From assembly GCA_946965045.2 (NCBI GenBank), contig OX337237.1, positions 62,001 to 126,000 on the forward strand: a DNA stretch of 64,000 nt, given 5' to 3'. Positions 63,323 to 64,000 of this stretch are shown here, one piece after another. The first letter of the stretch is position 1. Every line of letters starts with the position of its first letter. The notes below the pieces were generated by a model. It made no database searches. It was not told where the DNA came from and saw only the letters and a list, made by a program, of their open reading frames with translations. Source of the stretch: Epithemia pelagica (lineage: Eukaryota; Bacillariophyta; Bacillariophyceae; Surirellales; Surirellaceae). The translations under genes were made by a program, and so were the position numbers.

Positions 63323-64000
63323 GTTGCAAATTCTTTCGCCCACAATATTGGTGGCATCCATCGATCCCATACATCCCATCATGCCCGCATTTTCGTAGTC
63401 CGAAGATCTGGCATCACTGGCGGTTTGGGGAATTGCTACATACATTTTGAAGAGGATAGTGCTTCCAAACTCAATGTAGCGATGAAAAAAAAACAACGGT
63501 GAACTTCACCGCATACTCCTGTACACTCCTCCAAGTCATCAAATGTCCAACCCCTGCCCAAATATCGCAGTGCACCTAGAACCAGTAGTTCAATGGGCGA
63601 TTTGTCCGCAATTTCTTGCTGGAAAGTTTCCCCAGCACCTTCTCTCCAACGGGCAAAAAAGGGAAGATGGGCGTCGTCGTTAACAACGGACAAATGTTGG
63701 AGGAACGCAGCGAATGGTAGTCGAAACCTCAAACGAAACTTGTTGAGAAATTTGGGATCGTCGGGACGAGGGTGAACAACGTAGGTGAGGTACCAGGGGG
63801 ACATCGTCGCAGTCATGGCTACCACATTGCCATTTTCGTCCCGTACAAACATATTCGCATTTGCATCGCGATTCCGGGGAATCGATCCACCCGATGGTTG
63901 CGCAGGGAAATTGTCAACGTCGGTGGAGACTTGAGAATCATCGTTGCAAATGATCGCAGTAGCCGCAGCAACAATATGGGCTTGTTGAGATGCGATCCGA
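63320..64000 (-). mobile_element. Second copy of the Harbinger transposase segment, fused to MetH and cut by the window end
   Basis: From ATTGTTGCAAATTC at 63320 the sequence matches 59985-60665 nearly base for base: I find two substitutions (63633 region CCAGCACC versus CCATCACC; ACATATTCG versus ACATCTTCG) and one extra A in the homopolymer (63485-63493, nine A versus eight). The homology begins inside the transposase coding region, just after the first catalytic Asp, not at an element end. Only the N-terminal half of the transposase is present here, on the minus strand, and its frame continues past 64000. Confidence 0.9.

Noticed and set aside
63052-63496. Minus-strand frames across the MetH region, including a 262-residue frame running into the transposase
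   Set aside because: The part opposite MetH is a shadow of the MetH frame; only the transposon-derived portion on that strand is real coding sequence.
1-64000. CRISPR arrays, rRNA and tRNA genes
   Set aside because: No spaced identical repeats of CRISPR type and no rRNA or convincing tRNA T-loop/anticodon arrangement were seen by eye; the heptad array has no unique spacers. A tRNA scan would be needed to exclude small RNA genes.

Overview
The window reads as nuclear DNA of a diatom, probably a transposon-rich pennate species; the species itself cannot be named from sequence alone. Supporting signs are four genes of the diatom-expanded DUF6824 family, short GT-AG introns (about 65-140 bp), coding regions rich in Gln/Thr/Ser runs with CAA/ACA codons, a CoDi-like Ty1/copia remnant, and eukaryote-type DNA transposons.

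Left part (1-27.2 kb), mostly host genes: a small membrane protein (1.2-2.0 kb); four DUF6824 genes on the minus strand (3.1-5.1, 9.8-12.1, 21.3-23.3, 25.0-27.1 kb); a membrane-anchored phytanoyl-CoA-dioxygenase-like protein (6.8-8.7 kb); a large secretory or plastid-route protein of unknown function (13.1-16.5 kb); and an ankyrin-repeat gene (18.5-20.2 kb). The spacers carry microsatellites and several two-copy tandem duplications.

Middle (27.6-50.6 kb): a two-gene PIF/Harbinger-like DNA transposon with its genes head to head (27.6-30.7 kb); a PSMD5/S5B-like protein (31.4-33.5 kb); an aldo/keto-reductase-like protein (34.2-36.4 kb); then a large Ginger1-like element (about 37.4-44.8 kb). Its transposase joins an HHCC/DDE integrase, a 31-copy heptad-repeat linker, a Ulp1-type cysteine protease and, through a 66-bp intron, a Cys-rich CXC-like tail. 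Convergent with it and overlapping its 3' end is a 600-aa protein whose C-terminus carries an HxD...H signature of a 2-oxoglutarate/Fe(II) dioxygenase. This pairing is the most unusual system in the window. Next come a tail-anchored coiled-coil protein, with a duplicated copy of its last exon 1.15 kb away, and two small genes.

Right part (51-64 kb): a RING-finger gene (51.1-52.5 kb); a 5'- and 3'-truncated, frameshifted copia integrase fragment (54.6-56.7 kb); a structurally complete PIF/Harbinger element with TIRs and a TAA target duplication (56.9-61.0 kb) whose transposase is frameshifted in a T homopolymer; and a B12-dependent methionine synthase (MetH) fragment (61.7-63.3 kb). The MetH frame has lost the paired zinc-ligand cysteines and runs directly into an internal piece of a second, nearly identical copy of the same Harbinger transposase, which continues past the window end.

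Gene models were made by eye. Exon joins are inferred from frame continuity plus GT/AG sites. Family assignments come from motif recognition, not database searches.
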